DNA of 64,000 nucleotides from CAVSWT01 sp963775245 (GCA_963775245.1 CAVZID010000012.1:310001-374000); one strand, 5' to 3'; counted from the stretch's first letter, positions 54,240 to 63,437 are shown. Translations and numbers: made by a program. Notes: generated by a model from the sequence alone, not told the origin.

Positions 54240-55103
54240 ATGTACCCTGAATTATTTAAAATAGGGCCTTTCACAGTTTATAGTTTCGGCTTAATGCTGG
54301 GTATTGCATTTATAATTGCGAGCTATCTTCTTACCAAAGAAATTGAAAGAAGAAAATTACACCCTAACATTGCAACAGAAGTAACCCTGCTTGCAATTGT
54401 ATTTGGAATTGTGGGCAGCAAAGCACTTGACCTAATTGAAAATTGGGATATGTTCATTAAAGATCCTATTGGCAGTGCTTTTTCTCCTGGTGGTTTAACT
54501 TTTTATGGCGGTGTAATTCTAGTAATAATTGTCCTAATAATTTATACACACAGAAAAAAAATTCCATTTTTGTTTTTAGCGGATGCAACAGCACCTTCAC
54601 TTGCTATTGCATACGGCATCGGAAGAATAGGCTGTCATTTAGCTGGTGACGGTGATTACGGAATTCCAACGAGTCTTCCTTGGGGAGTTGATTATTCGCA
54701 TGGGACAGTCCCGCCGCATATAATGTTTAGAGGAACTGAAATTGCAAAATCATTCCCAAACGGATATGTTCCCGATAACACTCCATTACACCCAACTCCA
54801 ATTTATGAATTTTTAATGATGATGTTAATCTTTTGGGTTCTTTGGAAATTGAGAAAAAAAGATTGGCCTTATGGGCAGCTATTTATGATCTATTTAATTC
54901 TTCAGGGAATAGAAAGATTTTTAATTGAATTTTTAAGATTAAATCCCAGGCTTTTATTCGACTTATCCGAAGCTCAATTAATTTCAATCGTAATGATATT
55001 GGTAGGCAGCATTGGATTATATTATTATAAAACTCATCCTGATATAAATAGGTTTGTTCCTCCGCCATTTAAGCTTGAACCAGAGAAGAAAGAAAAAAAA
55101 TAA
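54240..55103 (+). CDS. lgt: Prolipoprotein diacylglyceryl transferase
   Basis: The first enzyme of lipoprotein maturation, moving diacylglycerol to the lipobox cysteine. The start ATG at 54240 follows AAGGAGA; the longer frame from 54219 would place that site inside the gene. Seven membrane helices and the Lgt signature GRIGCHLAGDGDYG, PTPIYEF and RFLIEFLRLNPR are visible. It completes a lipoprotein pathway with lnt at 29084. Confidence 0.95.
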   Translation: MYPELFKIGPFTVYSFGLMLGIAFIIASYLLTKEIERRKLHPNIATEVTLLAIVFGIVGSKALDLIENWDMFIKDPIGSAFSPGGLTFYGGVILVIIVLIIYTHRKKIPFLFLADATAPSLAIAYGIGRIGCHLAGDGDYGIPTSLPWGVDYSHGTVPPHIMFRGTEIAKSFPNGYVPDNTPLHPTPIYEFLMMMLIFWVLWKLRKKDWPYGQLFMIYLILQGIERFLIEFLRLNPRLLFDLSEAQLISIVMILVGSIGLYYYKTHPDINRFVPPPFKLEPEKKEKK

Positions 55104-55134
55104 GATTGATATTTTATTTTTTTGAATTTTAATA

Positions 55135-55872
55135 ATGAATCTAATCATCGGCAGAAAACCAGTTCTTGAAGCAATCAATTCAAATGAAGAACTTGAACAA
55201 GTTTATATTTTATACGGACAGCAAGGCGGAATAATAAATACCATTCGAGTTGCAGCAAAGAAGAAGGGAATTAAATGCAATGAAATTCCAATTCAAAAAT
55301 TTAAATCTCTTACTGACAACGAAAATGCACAAGGTGTAATTGCTTTAAAACTTTCATTTAAATTTTCTTCTCTTGATGAGATAATTTCAAAATCTAAACA
55401 ATCAAAATATCCGCTCATTCTTGCTCTGGATTCAATTCAGGATACGCACAATCTTGGTGCTATAATTAGGACAGCAGATTGCAGCGGTGTTGATGGAATT
55501 ATAATTACAAAGCATAACAGCGCACCTATAAATGAAACAGTAGTTAAAACTTCTGCTGGAGCTACAGAATATGCTAAAGTTTGTGCGGTTGCAAATTTAT
55601 CCCAAGCATTAAAACAATTGAAAGAAAACGGCTTCTGGATTTTTGGTTCAACATTAACAGAAAATTCTAAAGACTATACTTCTGTTGATTATAAACTTCC
55701 AACAGTTTTAATTATCGGCAATGAAGAAAAGGGAATTAGAAAACTAACTGCAGACAACTGTGATTTCTTAATTAACATTCCTATGAGGGGGAACATTCAA
55801 TCTTTAAATGTTTCTGTTGCAGCGGGCATAATACTTTTTGAAATATTAAGGCAGCAAAGCTTAACAACTTAA
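55135..55872 (+). CDS. rlmB: 23S rRNA (guanosine-2'-O)-methyltransferase RlmB-like
   Basis: A 245-aa TrmH-family enzyme with both the N-terminal substrate-binding domain (IIGRKPVLEAINSNEELEQVYI, NAQGVIAL) and the SPOUT domain. The latter has LDSIQDTHNLGAIIRTADC, LIIGNEEKGIRKLTADNCD and IPMRGNIQSLNVSVAAGI. It would methylate G2251 of 23S rRNA. A palindromic element follows the stop. Confidence 0.93.
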   Translation: MNLIIGRKPVLEAINSNEELEQVYILYGQQGGIINTIRVAAKKKGIKCNEIPIQKFKSLTDNENAQGVIALKLSFKFSSLDEIISKSKQSKYPLILALDSIQDTHNLGAIIRTADCSGVDGIIITKHNSAPINETVVKTSAGATEYAKVCAVANLSQALKQLKENGFWIFGSTLTENSKDYTSVDYKLPTVLIIGNEEKGIRKLTADNCDFLINIPMRGNIQSLNVSVAAGIILFEILRQQSLTT

Positions 55873-55909
55873 TAAGGGTGTGCGACAAAATTGTTACAAC
55901 CAAACCACT

Positions 55910-55972
55910 CTCGTTCCCAAACTCTGTTTGAGAACGAATACGTGGCGTTTCCAACGAGACGTTGGGAACGAG
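55910..55972. repeat. 63-bp palindromic element with 11-bp inverted ends (CTCGTTCCCAA)
   Basis: CTCGTTCCCAA and TTGGGAACGAG are perfect inverted ends. Inside, CTCTGTTTGAGAACGA repeats part of the left end. It has the size and form of a miniature dispersed palindromic element. Confidence 0.7.
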
Positions 55973-56074
55973 ATAATAAATTTTAAGGCAGCGGAGTTTA
56001 ACAATTTCATAATTGCTTTTTGAAGCAAAAAAGATTAAAATGTACGAGGCAATAATAAAAGATAGGGGTTCATA

Positions 56075-57962
56075 ATGAAAAAATTAGCTTTTCTTTTTGT
56101 CTTAATCTTAACTACTTCATTCTTTCCTCAGCAAAAATATTATACTTTTTCGGAATTGAAAGGAATGGAAGATAACAACGGAAACACACATCTCTTTTAC
56201 CGGTTATATACTTATCAAAAAAATGGAGAACCGTTTGCTGATTATATGGAGAATTCAATTCATCACTTAGATTTGTATAGCGGAAAGGATACCCTATTCT
56301 TGTGGGCTGGCCAAGATTTCAATTATAGAAGCACAGGCATTTTGGACTTAGAGTTTTGGAACAATAACCCATCGGAATATAGTTATTGTGGCTTTATCGC
56401 TGTTCTCGATCCCGAAACAATCATCGAAAGATTTGATGAACAACATACATCATATAATGAGTTAGGGACCTCTGAGAATCTGGAAATTTCGAAACAAAAC
56501 GATAGCTTGGTTTTTGCAGGAGCTAATAGAAACGTTTTAATAAGTTATGATGGCGCAAGAAACTGGGATACTATAAAAACTTTGATTGGCAAAGAATTAA
56601 TTTCTTTAAGTCCTTTCAATGATAGCATTTTATTTTTGCAGGATGATAATAAACTTCTTAAGTCTATTGATAGAGGTATCAGCTATTCAATAGTTGATAC
56701 CACCTTCACAGATTATAAATCTTTTAAATATGATAACGATAAAAATCATATTTACAGACAAACCTTTTCATATCCGTATTATTATTATTTATCTGTCTCG
56801 AATAATAAAGGTAACGCTTTCAGCTGGACGAAAAGGTTTAGTTCTACAAATCAAATCTTTCTTAGTGTAGATTATTCACAAGCTGGAACTATCTATCTTG
56901 CTAATAGAAAAAACATTTATATCTCAAGTAACTTCGGAGGTAGTTTTGATTTATTTAAAACTTTGGACAGAGATATAGTTGGCATTTATAAAAAACCAAA
57001 TTCAAATTTATTATATGCAGCAACAAAATATGATTTATATGAAATAACTCCTGATTCAATTAAAACGATAAAACATCTTTCAATAAATCCAGAAGTATTT
57101 GAATGGTATCCTTTAGCAGATGGAGATAAATGGGTTTATAACCGTTCAGTATGTTATTTTGATTACCCACCAACTCCTTGTAATAATTATAATGAAGTTG
57201 TTGAAGTTACAAAGGACACGGTTTTATCAAATGGATTTACATATTTTAAAATCAACTCCAACTCAGGGATAACCTTTGAACGATACAATTACGAGGACGG
57301 AACTGTAAGAAGATATACTGAGGATTCTTCATTTGCCAATAATGAATTTATAATTGAAGACCTGACAACTGAACTTGGAGATACATCATGTACTAATCGA
57401 TTTTCCAATTATGATTGCATGATTCCCAAGATTTTTATTGAGGAAGGTTCCGAATATATTTTTAATAATGTTTATCCCCAAAAAAAATTCCAGGTTCAAG
57501 ATTTAGGTTGGCATACTTACACATTGGTAAAGGGATTTGGAATTGACAGCATAGTTTCTGGTTTCGATTTTGGCTCAAGTATCACACAGCTTAAAGGCTG
57601 CATTATAAATGGAAAAGTATATGGAGATACAACTGTAGTTGGAGTTGAAGATAAAGAAAATAATTTACCGAAACGAATTTTCATTATCTCAAAATTATCC
57701 AAACCCGTTCAACCCAACAACTAAAATAAAATATGCAATCCCAGCCTCCCTAAATCCCTCCAAAGGAGGGACTTTAATACAACTTAAAATTTATGATGTC
57801 CTTGGAAATGAAATTGCAACTCTTGTTAATAAAGAACAATCTCCTGGTGAATATGAAGTAGAATTTGATGCAGGTAAATATAATTTGTCAAGTGGGGTTT
57901 ATTTTTATCAATTAAAAGCTGGAAATTTTATTAAAACAAATAAAATGGTGTTGTTAAAATAA
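56075..57962 (+). pseudogene. T9SS-sorted BNR/propeller-like secreted protein, frameshifted before the sorting domain
   Basis: The start MKKLAFLFVLILTTSFFPQQ is a signal peptide. BNR-like units follow (NRNVLISYDGARNWDTI, DDNKLLKSIDRGISYSIVD), then a domain beginning YPLADGDKWVYNRS. One extra A at 57671-57673 shifts the frame just before the sorting domain. The first frame ends at 57724, whereas NEFSLSQNYPNPFNPTTKIKY and the rest run in the next frame to 57962. Without the sorting domain the product would be exported by Sec but not by T9SS. An in-frame palindromic insert lies in the sorting domain. Confidence 0.88.
57741..57774. repeat. In-coding palindromic repeat, copy 5
   Basis: TCCCTCC-aaa-GGAGGGA (57755-57771) lies in the sorting-domain frame and encodes SLNPSKGGTL between KIKYAIPA and IQLKIYD. 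It is identical to the copy at 59040 inside a 148-base identical block. Confidence 0.85.
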
Positions 57963-58024
57963 TGTTAAATAGCAATTTAATAAGCAATAATCTTGTGATT
58001 TTAAAAAAATAAGGGGGTAAGAAA

Positions 58025-59260
58025 ATGAAAGTATTCATTATTTTATTATTTGTAATAAGCTATAGTTCAGCTTTTTCTCAAAATTATTTTCCCCTAAACA
58101 AAGGAGATAAAAATATCGTACGCGTACAACAAGAGGTACATTGTAACGGTGGGATTGATTATTTTACAGATGATTATTTTAATGGAACAGTCGATAATGA
58201 TACGATAATTGACGGTAAAATATTTTATAGATGGCATTTTGGCAAAACTCAAAAATTCTTATACTATGACAGAAACAATCAGATATTATATATAAGACGA
58301 GTATTAAATACTAAAGATACAACGGTCAAAGCATTCAATTTTGGATTAAAGGTAGGAGAAAGTGACACATCGTGGTTTAATCTTAATTATTATGGAGATG
58401 AATTACAACTAATTTCTAAGTCTCTTAATTATGTCGAAGGAACTAGGAAGTTTTATCTAAAATATAGTGGTCATTTTGCAAATAATTATGAATTTATTGA
58501 AGATGTTGGTCTTTTAAAAAATGAATATGGAGACTACTTTGCAACTTGTGAAGCAAGTGTAAAAGAAACTTTAGTTTCTTCGATTACTGATTCCTTAATT
58601 TATAAAAGACTTGATTTATTAATTGGTTCAACTAATTTAATGAATGATACTCCTATTAACTTCTTTCCTTTTAATTTCAAGGTATATTTTTTGGACAAAT
58701 CAGTTTTACTAGATACTTTTCAATTAGAATTAAATATCATCCGGAATGATTCAGTATTTTCCAGTTCTGTATATGATATTGATAAAGATAGTTTTACAGT
58801 ATTTATCCCATTAGATTCTACAGTTCTTCAAATTAATGATACAATTGCTTATAGAGTTTTTGTAAGTGACACTACAATATTTCATAATAGTAATTATTAC
58901 CCTTATATAGGATATAAAAAGATCAAAGTTCTTTCTGCAATTACAGGCGTATCAGATAATAGTGTACTTAATAAATTTCATTTATTACAAAACTACCCAA
59001 ACCCATTCAATCCAACAACAAAAATAAAATATGCAATCCCAGCCTCCCTAAATCCCTCCAAAGGAGGGACTTTAATACAACTTAAAATTTATGATGTCCT
59101 TGGAAATGAAATTGCAACTCTTGTTAATAAAGAACAATCTCCTGGTGAATATGAAGTAGAATTTGATGTCGGAAAATATAATTTGTCAAGTGGGGTTTAT
59201 TTTTATCAATTGAATGCTGGAGGTTTTATAAGTACAAAAAAAATGATATTATTGAGATAA
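58025..59260 (+). CDS. T9SS-sorted secreted protein of unknown function
   Basis: A 411-aa protein with signal peptide MKVFIILLFVISYSSAFSQ after a strong GGGGG ribosome-binding site. The body has a domain starting YFPLNKGDKNIVRV, related to the YPLADGDKWVY domain of the preceding gene, and a beta-rich part (residues 200-310). The C-terminal sorting domain (LLQNYPNPFNPTTKIKYAIP ... KKMILL) directs export through T9SS. 148 bases of that domain are identical to the upstream gene. Function is not recognised. Confidence 0.82.
   Translation: MKVFIILLFVISYSSAFSQNYFPLNKGDKNIVRVQQEVHCNGGIDYFTDDYFNGTVDNDTIIDGKIFYRWHFGKTQKFLYYDRNNQILYIRRVLNTKDTTVKAFNFGLKVGESDTSWFNLNYYGDELQLISKSLNYVEGTRKFYLKYSGHFANNYEFIEDVGLLKNEYGDYFATCEASVKETLVSSITDSLIYKRLDLLIGSTNLMNDTPINFFPFNFKVYFLDKSVLLDTFQLELNIIRNDSVFSSSVYDIDKDSFTVFIPLDSTVLQINDTIAYRVFVSDTTIFHNSNYYPYIGYKKIKVLSAITGVSDNSVLNKFHLLQNYPNPFNPTTKIKYAIPASLNPSKGGTLIQLKIYDVLGNEIATLVNKEQSPGEYEVEFDVGKYNLSSGVYFYQLNAGGFISTKKMILLR
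59040..59073. repeat. In-coding palindromic repeat, copy 6
   Basis: TCCCTCC-aaa-GGAGGGA (59053-59069) is in frame and encodes SLNPSKGGTL in the sorting domain; same position and sequence as copy 5. Confidence 0.85.
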
Positions 59261-59278
59261 GATTTATTGAAGGTATGA

Positions 59279-60397
59279 ATGTTAAAGAAAATATTTTTAG
59301 TCCTTTCTATTTTGTTGTTAGCAGGATGGGGAAGAACCGGGCATTTAATAATAAATAAAAATGCTGTTCAGTTTTTCCCGGTTAATTTTAATTTCAATTG
59401 GATGCAGCAGCTTGGCGATCATGCATCGGATGCAGATTATAGGAAAAGTTCTGACCCAAACGAAGCTCCCAAACATTATATTGATATTGACAGCTATCAA
59501 AGTTTTGTAGATAGTAATAAAATCATACAAGACTATGATTCGATTGTTTCAGTTTTTGGTTTAAGTAAAGTAATTGATATAGGTATTTTACCTTGGACAA
59601 TTATAAATACTACCGATTCACTTCAAGCAGCATTTGAAAGAGAAGATTACAACAAAGCGGTGTTGATTGCCGCAGACCTTGGGCATTATGTTGGTGATGC
59701 ACACATGCCTCTTCATATTACAAAAAATTATAATGGGCAATTGACAAACCAATATGGAGTGCATTCAAGATATGAATCTGACATGATTGATAAATATTTT
59801 TCACAAATTAATTATCCTTCTGATTCTATTCCTTTTGTGGATAATGTAAGTGATTATGTCTTTAACATGATTTACGGAAACTATATTTATGTTGATTCTG
59901 TATTAAATGCTGATAAAGAAGCAACAACTTTCGCGGGAAATACAAATAGTGATCAATACTATCAAAAACTTTGGGAACTGTCAGGGGATTTTACAATTAG
60001 GTTATTCAAACATGCATCAAAAGCTTTAGCAGAATTAATAATAACAGCCTGGATAAATGCAGGCAGCCCGAATTCATTAACCAATATCAATGATTTTATT
60101 CAAAAGATTAATTCCTTTAAATTATATCAGAATTACCCTAACCCGTTTAATCCAACTACAAAAATAAAATATACTGTAGCCCCTTCAAACCTCCCCAAAG
60201 GGGAGGCTTTTGTGCAAATTAAAGTTTATGACATTTTAGGAAATGAAATTGCAACTCTTGTAAATAAAGAGCAATCTCCCGGAGAATATGAAGTTGAATT
60301 TGATGCCGGGAAATACAATCTCTCAAGCGGAATATATTTTTATCAGCTTAAAGTTGGGAATTATGTTCAAACCCGGAAGATGGTTTTATTGAAGTAA
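59279..60397 (+). CDS. T9SS-sorted S1/P1-type nuclease or zinc phospholipase C-like enzyme
   Basis: A 372-aa exported protein. After the signal peptide (MLKKIFLVLSILLLAG) the mature chain would begin with Trp (WGRTGH), as in P1 nuclease, where that residue ligates zinc. Further metal ligands appear in LGDHASDAD, KHYIDID, DLGHYVGDAHMPLH and GVHSRYESDM. The last 90 residues are a T9SS sorting domain (YQNYPNPFNPTTKIKY ... RKMVLLK) with an in-frame palindromic insert (SNLPKGEAF). It probably degrades single-stranded nucleic acid or phospholipid outside the cell. It follows the previous T9SS gene by 18 bases. Confidence 0.87.
   Translation: MLKKIFLVLSILLLAGWGRTGHLIINKNAVQFFPVNFNFNWMQQLGDHASDADYRKSSDPNEAPKHYIDIDSYQSFVDSNKIIQDYDSIVSVFGLSKVIDIGILPWTIINTTDSLQAAFEREDYNKAVLIAADLGHYVGDAHMPLHITKNYNGQLTNQYGVHSRYESDMIDKYFSQINYPSDSIPFVDNVSDYVFNMIYGNYIYVDSVLNADKEATTFAGNTNSDQYYQKLWELSGDFTIRLFKHASKALAELIITAWINAGSPNSLTNINDFIQKINSFKLYQNYPNPFNPTTKIKYTVAPSNLPKGEAFVQIKVYDILGNEIATLVNKEQSPGEYEVEFDAGKYNLSSGIYFYQLKVGNYVQTRKMVLLK
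60178..60212. repeat. In-coding palindromic repeat, copy 7
   Basis: CCTCCCC-aaa-GGGGAGG (60190-60206) is in frame in the sorting domain and encodes SNLPKGEAF. The stem is identical to the intergenic copy at 1037-1053. Confidence 0.85.
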
Positions 60398-60411
60398 TAA
60401 ATTTTAAAATT

Positions 60412-60537
60412 AAAAGAGGTTGTCTTAAAAGTAATTTATACAGTCACACTATGTTTGTCGAAGTGTGATTTATACATGAAAAGTCAGTCTTCAATAAACT
60501 CAGACTGACAAATTCATCTTTTGAGACAGCCTCTTTT
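60412..60537. repeat. 126-bp inverted-repeat element with nested hairpins
   Basis: Ends AAAAGAGGTTGTCTTAAAAG and CTTTTGAGACAGCCTCTTTT pair over 20 bases with two mismatches. CACACT/AGTGTG and GTCAGTCT/AGACTGAC hairpins are nested inside. It begins 15 bases after the nuclease stop, sits between convergent genes and ends in T residues, so it may double as a terminator. Confidence 0.75.
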
Positions 60538-60560
60538 TAAACAATTTAAAAATTAAATTT

Positions 60561-61613
60561 TTACATCCTCTCAATCAAATAAGTATTCTTAACTATTTCC
60601 GAACGTGAGCCTGTTTGTTTGCCTTGTGGCGTATTTGCTTCCATAGAAAATTCAACATTCATTTCTGTATAAGTTTTTGCTTTTTGCATAACTCCATCAG
60701 TAATATTAAAATTAAAATGACCATTGCCCACAGCTTTAGGTTTTTTAAATTTATAGCTCACACCTTGTTGAGTTGATGTTGTTTTTCCTGTTACGTTTGA
60801 ATTCATACTGGCATCAATTACAGCCAGCTTGTTATCATTTTGTTTCTGCAAATTAGTTACTTTAAATGTAGTAGTATTATTAATTGTGAAAATCATAAAT
60901 GGTTCTGGCTGCTGTTTAACTGACCAGGTTGAATCCTTCCCAACTGAATGGTTAGGGAATTTCCTTATCATTTGAGCAATCAATGGCTTTAAGGAACCTT
61001 CTGCGATATCTTTTCTCATTGATTCTTTTTCTGCCGAAGTAACAGAGTCTGCATATCCTTTGATGGTAAGATATTTATTTACAATTTTATCAACTCTAAA
61101 AATTTCCACAACTTCACCCTCCTTACTTACTCTAACCCCGAATGGATTGTTTACCAATGAAGCATATTGAGCGTATCGATTTTGTGAAGCTGAATCAACA
61201 GAAGTTCCGGATTCATAGGAAAAAGTTTGTCCGTTTGCATCAGCATCAAGCTTAACTGATGAAACATTACAATTAAGTTCTGTTACACTATCAGCATCAA
61301 TATCCTTTGGTTCAAAGCTAATCATGTAAACTATATTCTGATGTACAACTTGATTTAACACTGTATCTCTAACATGTATTGATTGGTTATCTTCCGAAAC
61401 CGTTGTCATTTTATAGTTGTATGTTTTACCCTTTTCAAACTTGTATTTTATTAAAACCAACCCATCAATATTTTCAACAGGTGCATTTTTCAAATTTTCT
61501 GCATTCGATACAGAATTGCTCTTTGTATTATCCGTTACTGTTTTCTGTTCTTTCTTTTCTCCGCAGCCAAATAAGATAAGAGCTGATATAAATATTATGA
61601 TTATTTTATTCAT
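60561..61613 (-). CDS. DUF6263-like lipoprotein
   Basis: A 350-aa lipoprotein with signal MNKIIIIFISALILFGC (lipobox LFGC). A short disordered linker rich in Ser, Asn and Thr follows. The rest is beta-rich (YKFEKGKTYNYKMTTVSED, SFEPKDIDADSVTELNCNV, GKDSTWSVKQQPEP) and fits DUF6263, Bacteroidota proteins of unknown role. It is probably anchored in an outer membrane facing the periplasm. Confidence 0.75.
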   Translation of the reverse strand: MNKIIIIFISALILFGCGEKKEQKTVTDNTKSNSVSNAENLKNAPVENIDGLVLIKYKFEKGKTYNYKMTTVSEDNQSIHVRDTVLNQVVHQNIVYMISFEPKDIDADSVTELNCNVSSVKLDADANGQTFSYESGTSVDSASQNRYAQYASLVNNPFGVRVSKEGEVVEIFRVDKIVNKYLTIKGYADSVTSAEKESMRKDIAEGSLKPLIAQMIRKFPNHSVGKDSTWSVKQQPEPFMIFTINNTTTFKVTNLQKQNDNKLAVIDASMNSNVTGKTTSTQQGVSYKFKKPKAVGNGHFNFNITDGVMQKAKTYTEMNVEFSMEANTPQGKQTGSRSEIVKNTYLIERM

Positions 61614-61637
61614 CTAACTTTCCTTTCCACAAAGTGG

Positions 61638-62897
61638 TCAATTCTGATAATAAAGTAAATATTTTTTTCTAACTTGCTTAAAATCATTTAATTCATTTTG
61701 CCAATATGAAATAATTTCTTCAGGTGTTTTTCCAGCCTCAATCATTTCTCTAATTTTTTTATCGCCTGATAATCTATCGATTGAAGAATTTCTAAATTTG
61801 AAGTCATCGGGATATAATTTCTTCAATACATATAGCAATCTAATCCCAAACCCAACAGAATTAAATTTTTTTCTGTCTGTTATTTCTAATTTTATTCCGT
61901 AACATTTTTCAAATTTATATTTCGGAGATGTTGACATTGTTGCTATTGAAAAGGGTATAAAGTTAACCGGCTGAAAACTAACACCAATTTCACCAAGTTT
62001 TTGTAATTCCCCAATTAAATTGTTTGAATTAATATAAGGTGCACCAATTGTTAAAAATGGATGATATGTTCCTCTCCCTTCCGATACATTTGTCCCTTCA
62101 ATCAAACACATTCCAGGGTATGCAATTGCAGTATTTTCATCCGGAATATTTGGAGACGGCATAACCCAAATATTATCATAATCATCATAATAAGAATTCC
62201 TATTCCAATTCTTCATTTTAACTACGGTTAAATTTGGCTTTAAATCCTCACTGATAAGTTTTTCCCCAACGAAATATTCTGCTAATTCTCCTGGGGTCAT
62301 TCCATATGCAATTGGAATTGGAGCAATACCCACAAATGATCTTTCGTCATCTTTTCTAATTGGGCCTTCAACATAATTTCCATTTATTGGGTCTGGCCTG
62401 TCTAACACAATCACAGGAATGTTATTCTCGGCACCAGCCTGTATAGTATAAAACAAAGTTGATATATAGGTATAAAAACGGGCACCAACATCTTGAATAT
62501 CATAAATGAGTACATCAACGTTTTTTAACATTTCTTTTGTGGGCTTGTTTATTTTACCGTACAAAGAATAAATCGGCAAACCTGTTTTTGAATCAACATT
62601 ACTTTTAATTTTTTCTCCGGCAGGGGCTTCACCTCTTATTCCGTGTTCAGGTCCGAACAAAGTAGTTACATTAAATTTTTTATCATTAAAAAGTGTGTCT
62701 ACTAAATGGACTCCATTTGATAATAATGCAGTTTGATTTGTAACTATGCCGATTCTTTTCCCGGTAATTAAATTTGAATATTCTGAAATGAGTCTATCGG
62801 CTCCGAAAACAATTGTATTTTTTTTATAATTTTCTTGAGCTGATATCAAAGATGAGCAAACAAATAAAATTAAAAATATTTTAAAAAATTTTGACAC
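61638..62897 (-). CDS. namZ: Exo-beta-N-acetylmuramidase NamZ (DUF1343)
   Basis: An exported enzyme that removes terminal N-acetylmuramic acid from peptidoglycan fragments. Motifs are GKRIGIVTNQTALLSNGVHL, FGPEHGIRGEAPAG, VLIYDIQDVGARFYTYIST, LDRPDPINGNYVEGP and NVSEGRGTYHPF. The GTG at 62897 (SKFFKIFLILFVCSSLISAQ) gives a clean signal peptide. The longer frame from the ATG at 62939 starts inside the ndk terminator hairpin, so the shorter start is preferred. About 419 aa. Confidence 0.88.
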   Translation of the reverse strand: MSKFFKIFLILFVCSSLISAQENYKKNTIVFGADRLISEYSNLITGKRIGIVTNQTALLSNGVHLVDTLFNDKKFNVTTLFGPEHGIRGEAPAGEKIKSNVDSKTGLPIYSLYGKINKPTKEMLKNVDVLIYDIQDVGARFYTYISTLFYTIQAGAENNIPVIVLDRPDPINGNYVEGPIRKDDERSFVGIAPIPIAYGMTPGELAEYFVGEKLISEDLKPNLTVVKMKNWNRNSYYDDYDNIWVMPSPNIPDENTAIAYPGMCLIEGTNVSEGRGTYHPFLTIGAPYINSNNLIGELQKLGEIGVSFQPVNFIPFSIATMSTSPKYKFEKCYGIKLEITDRKKFNSVGFGIRLLYVLKKLYPDDFKFRNSSIDRLSGDKKIREMIEAGKTPEEIISYWQNELNDFKQVRKKYLLYYQN

Positions 62898-62928
62898 CAA
62901 TTGACCGACAATTAAATAAAAAATAAAA

Positions 62929-62959
62929 GGGAATGACAATCATTAAAATTATCATTCCC
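62929..62959 (-). terminator. Terminator hairpin between ndk and namZ
   Basis: GGGAATGA (62929-62936) and TCATTCCC (62952-62959) form an 8-bp stem. On the minus strand it follows the ndk stop and is followed by TTTTATTTTTTATTTAA. Confidence 0.78.
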
Positions 62960-62982
62960 AATGAAGTAAAATGTGTTAAAAA

Positions 62983-63414
62983 TTAATTGTTATAATTTTC
63001 AAGTAATTCTTTTCTTGAAAAGAAATGAGAAATTTCAAGCTTTGCATTTTCATCAGAGTCTGAACCGTGGATTATATTTCTTTCAACATTCTCTGCATAT
63101 AATTTTCTTATAGTTCCTTCTTCAGCTTTTGCCGGGTCAGTAGCACCAATTAATTTTCTAAAATCTGCAACTGCATTTTCTTTTTCCAAAGCAATTGGTA
63201 CGCAGGGGCCAGAAGTCATATACTTAATTAAGTCGTTAAAGAATGGACGTTCTTTATGAACTTCGTAAAATCCACCAGCAGATTCTTTTGTCAGTCTTGT
63301 CATTTTTATTGCTTTAATTTTGAAACCGGCTTCATTTATTTTGGTTATAATCTGGCCGATTAAATTTTTTTCAACACCATCAGGTTTGATAATTGCAAGT
63401 GTTCTATTGCTCAA
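62983..63414 (-). CDS. ndk: Nucleoside-diphosphate kinase
   Basis: A 143-aa enzyme that balances NTP pools by transferring the gamma phosphate. The nucleotide-binding start RTLAIIKPDGVEKNLIGQI and the phospho-histidine motif NIIHGSDSDENAKLEISHFF are intact, with RKLIGATDPAKAEEGTIR between. AAGGAG lies before the ATG. It follows the hicBA pair on the same strand by about 23 bases. Confidence 0.97.
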   Translation of the reverse strand: MSNRTLAIIKPDGVEKNLIGQIITKINEAGFKIKAIKMTRLTKESAGGFYEVHKERPFFNDLIKYMTSGPCVPIALEKENAVADFRKLIGATDPAKAEEGTIRKLYAENVERNIIHGSDSDENAKLEISHFFSRKELLENYNN

Positions 63415-63437
63415 TAGTTATACTCCTTAATAATACA

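Noticed and set aside
56150..57720. Possibility that the T9SS frameshift is programmed
   Set aside because: No slippery codon plus stop context like that of prfB is present, and the shifted base sits in an ordinary AAA run. Decay or sequencing error is more likely.
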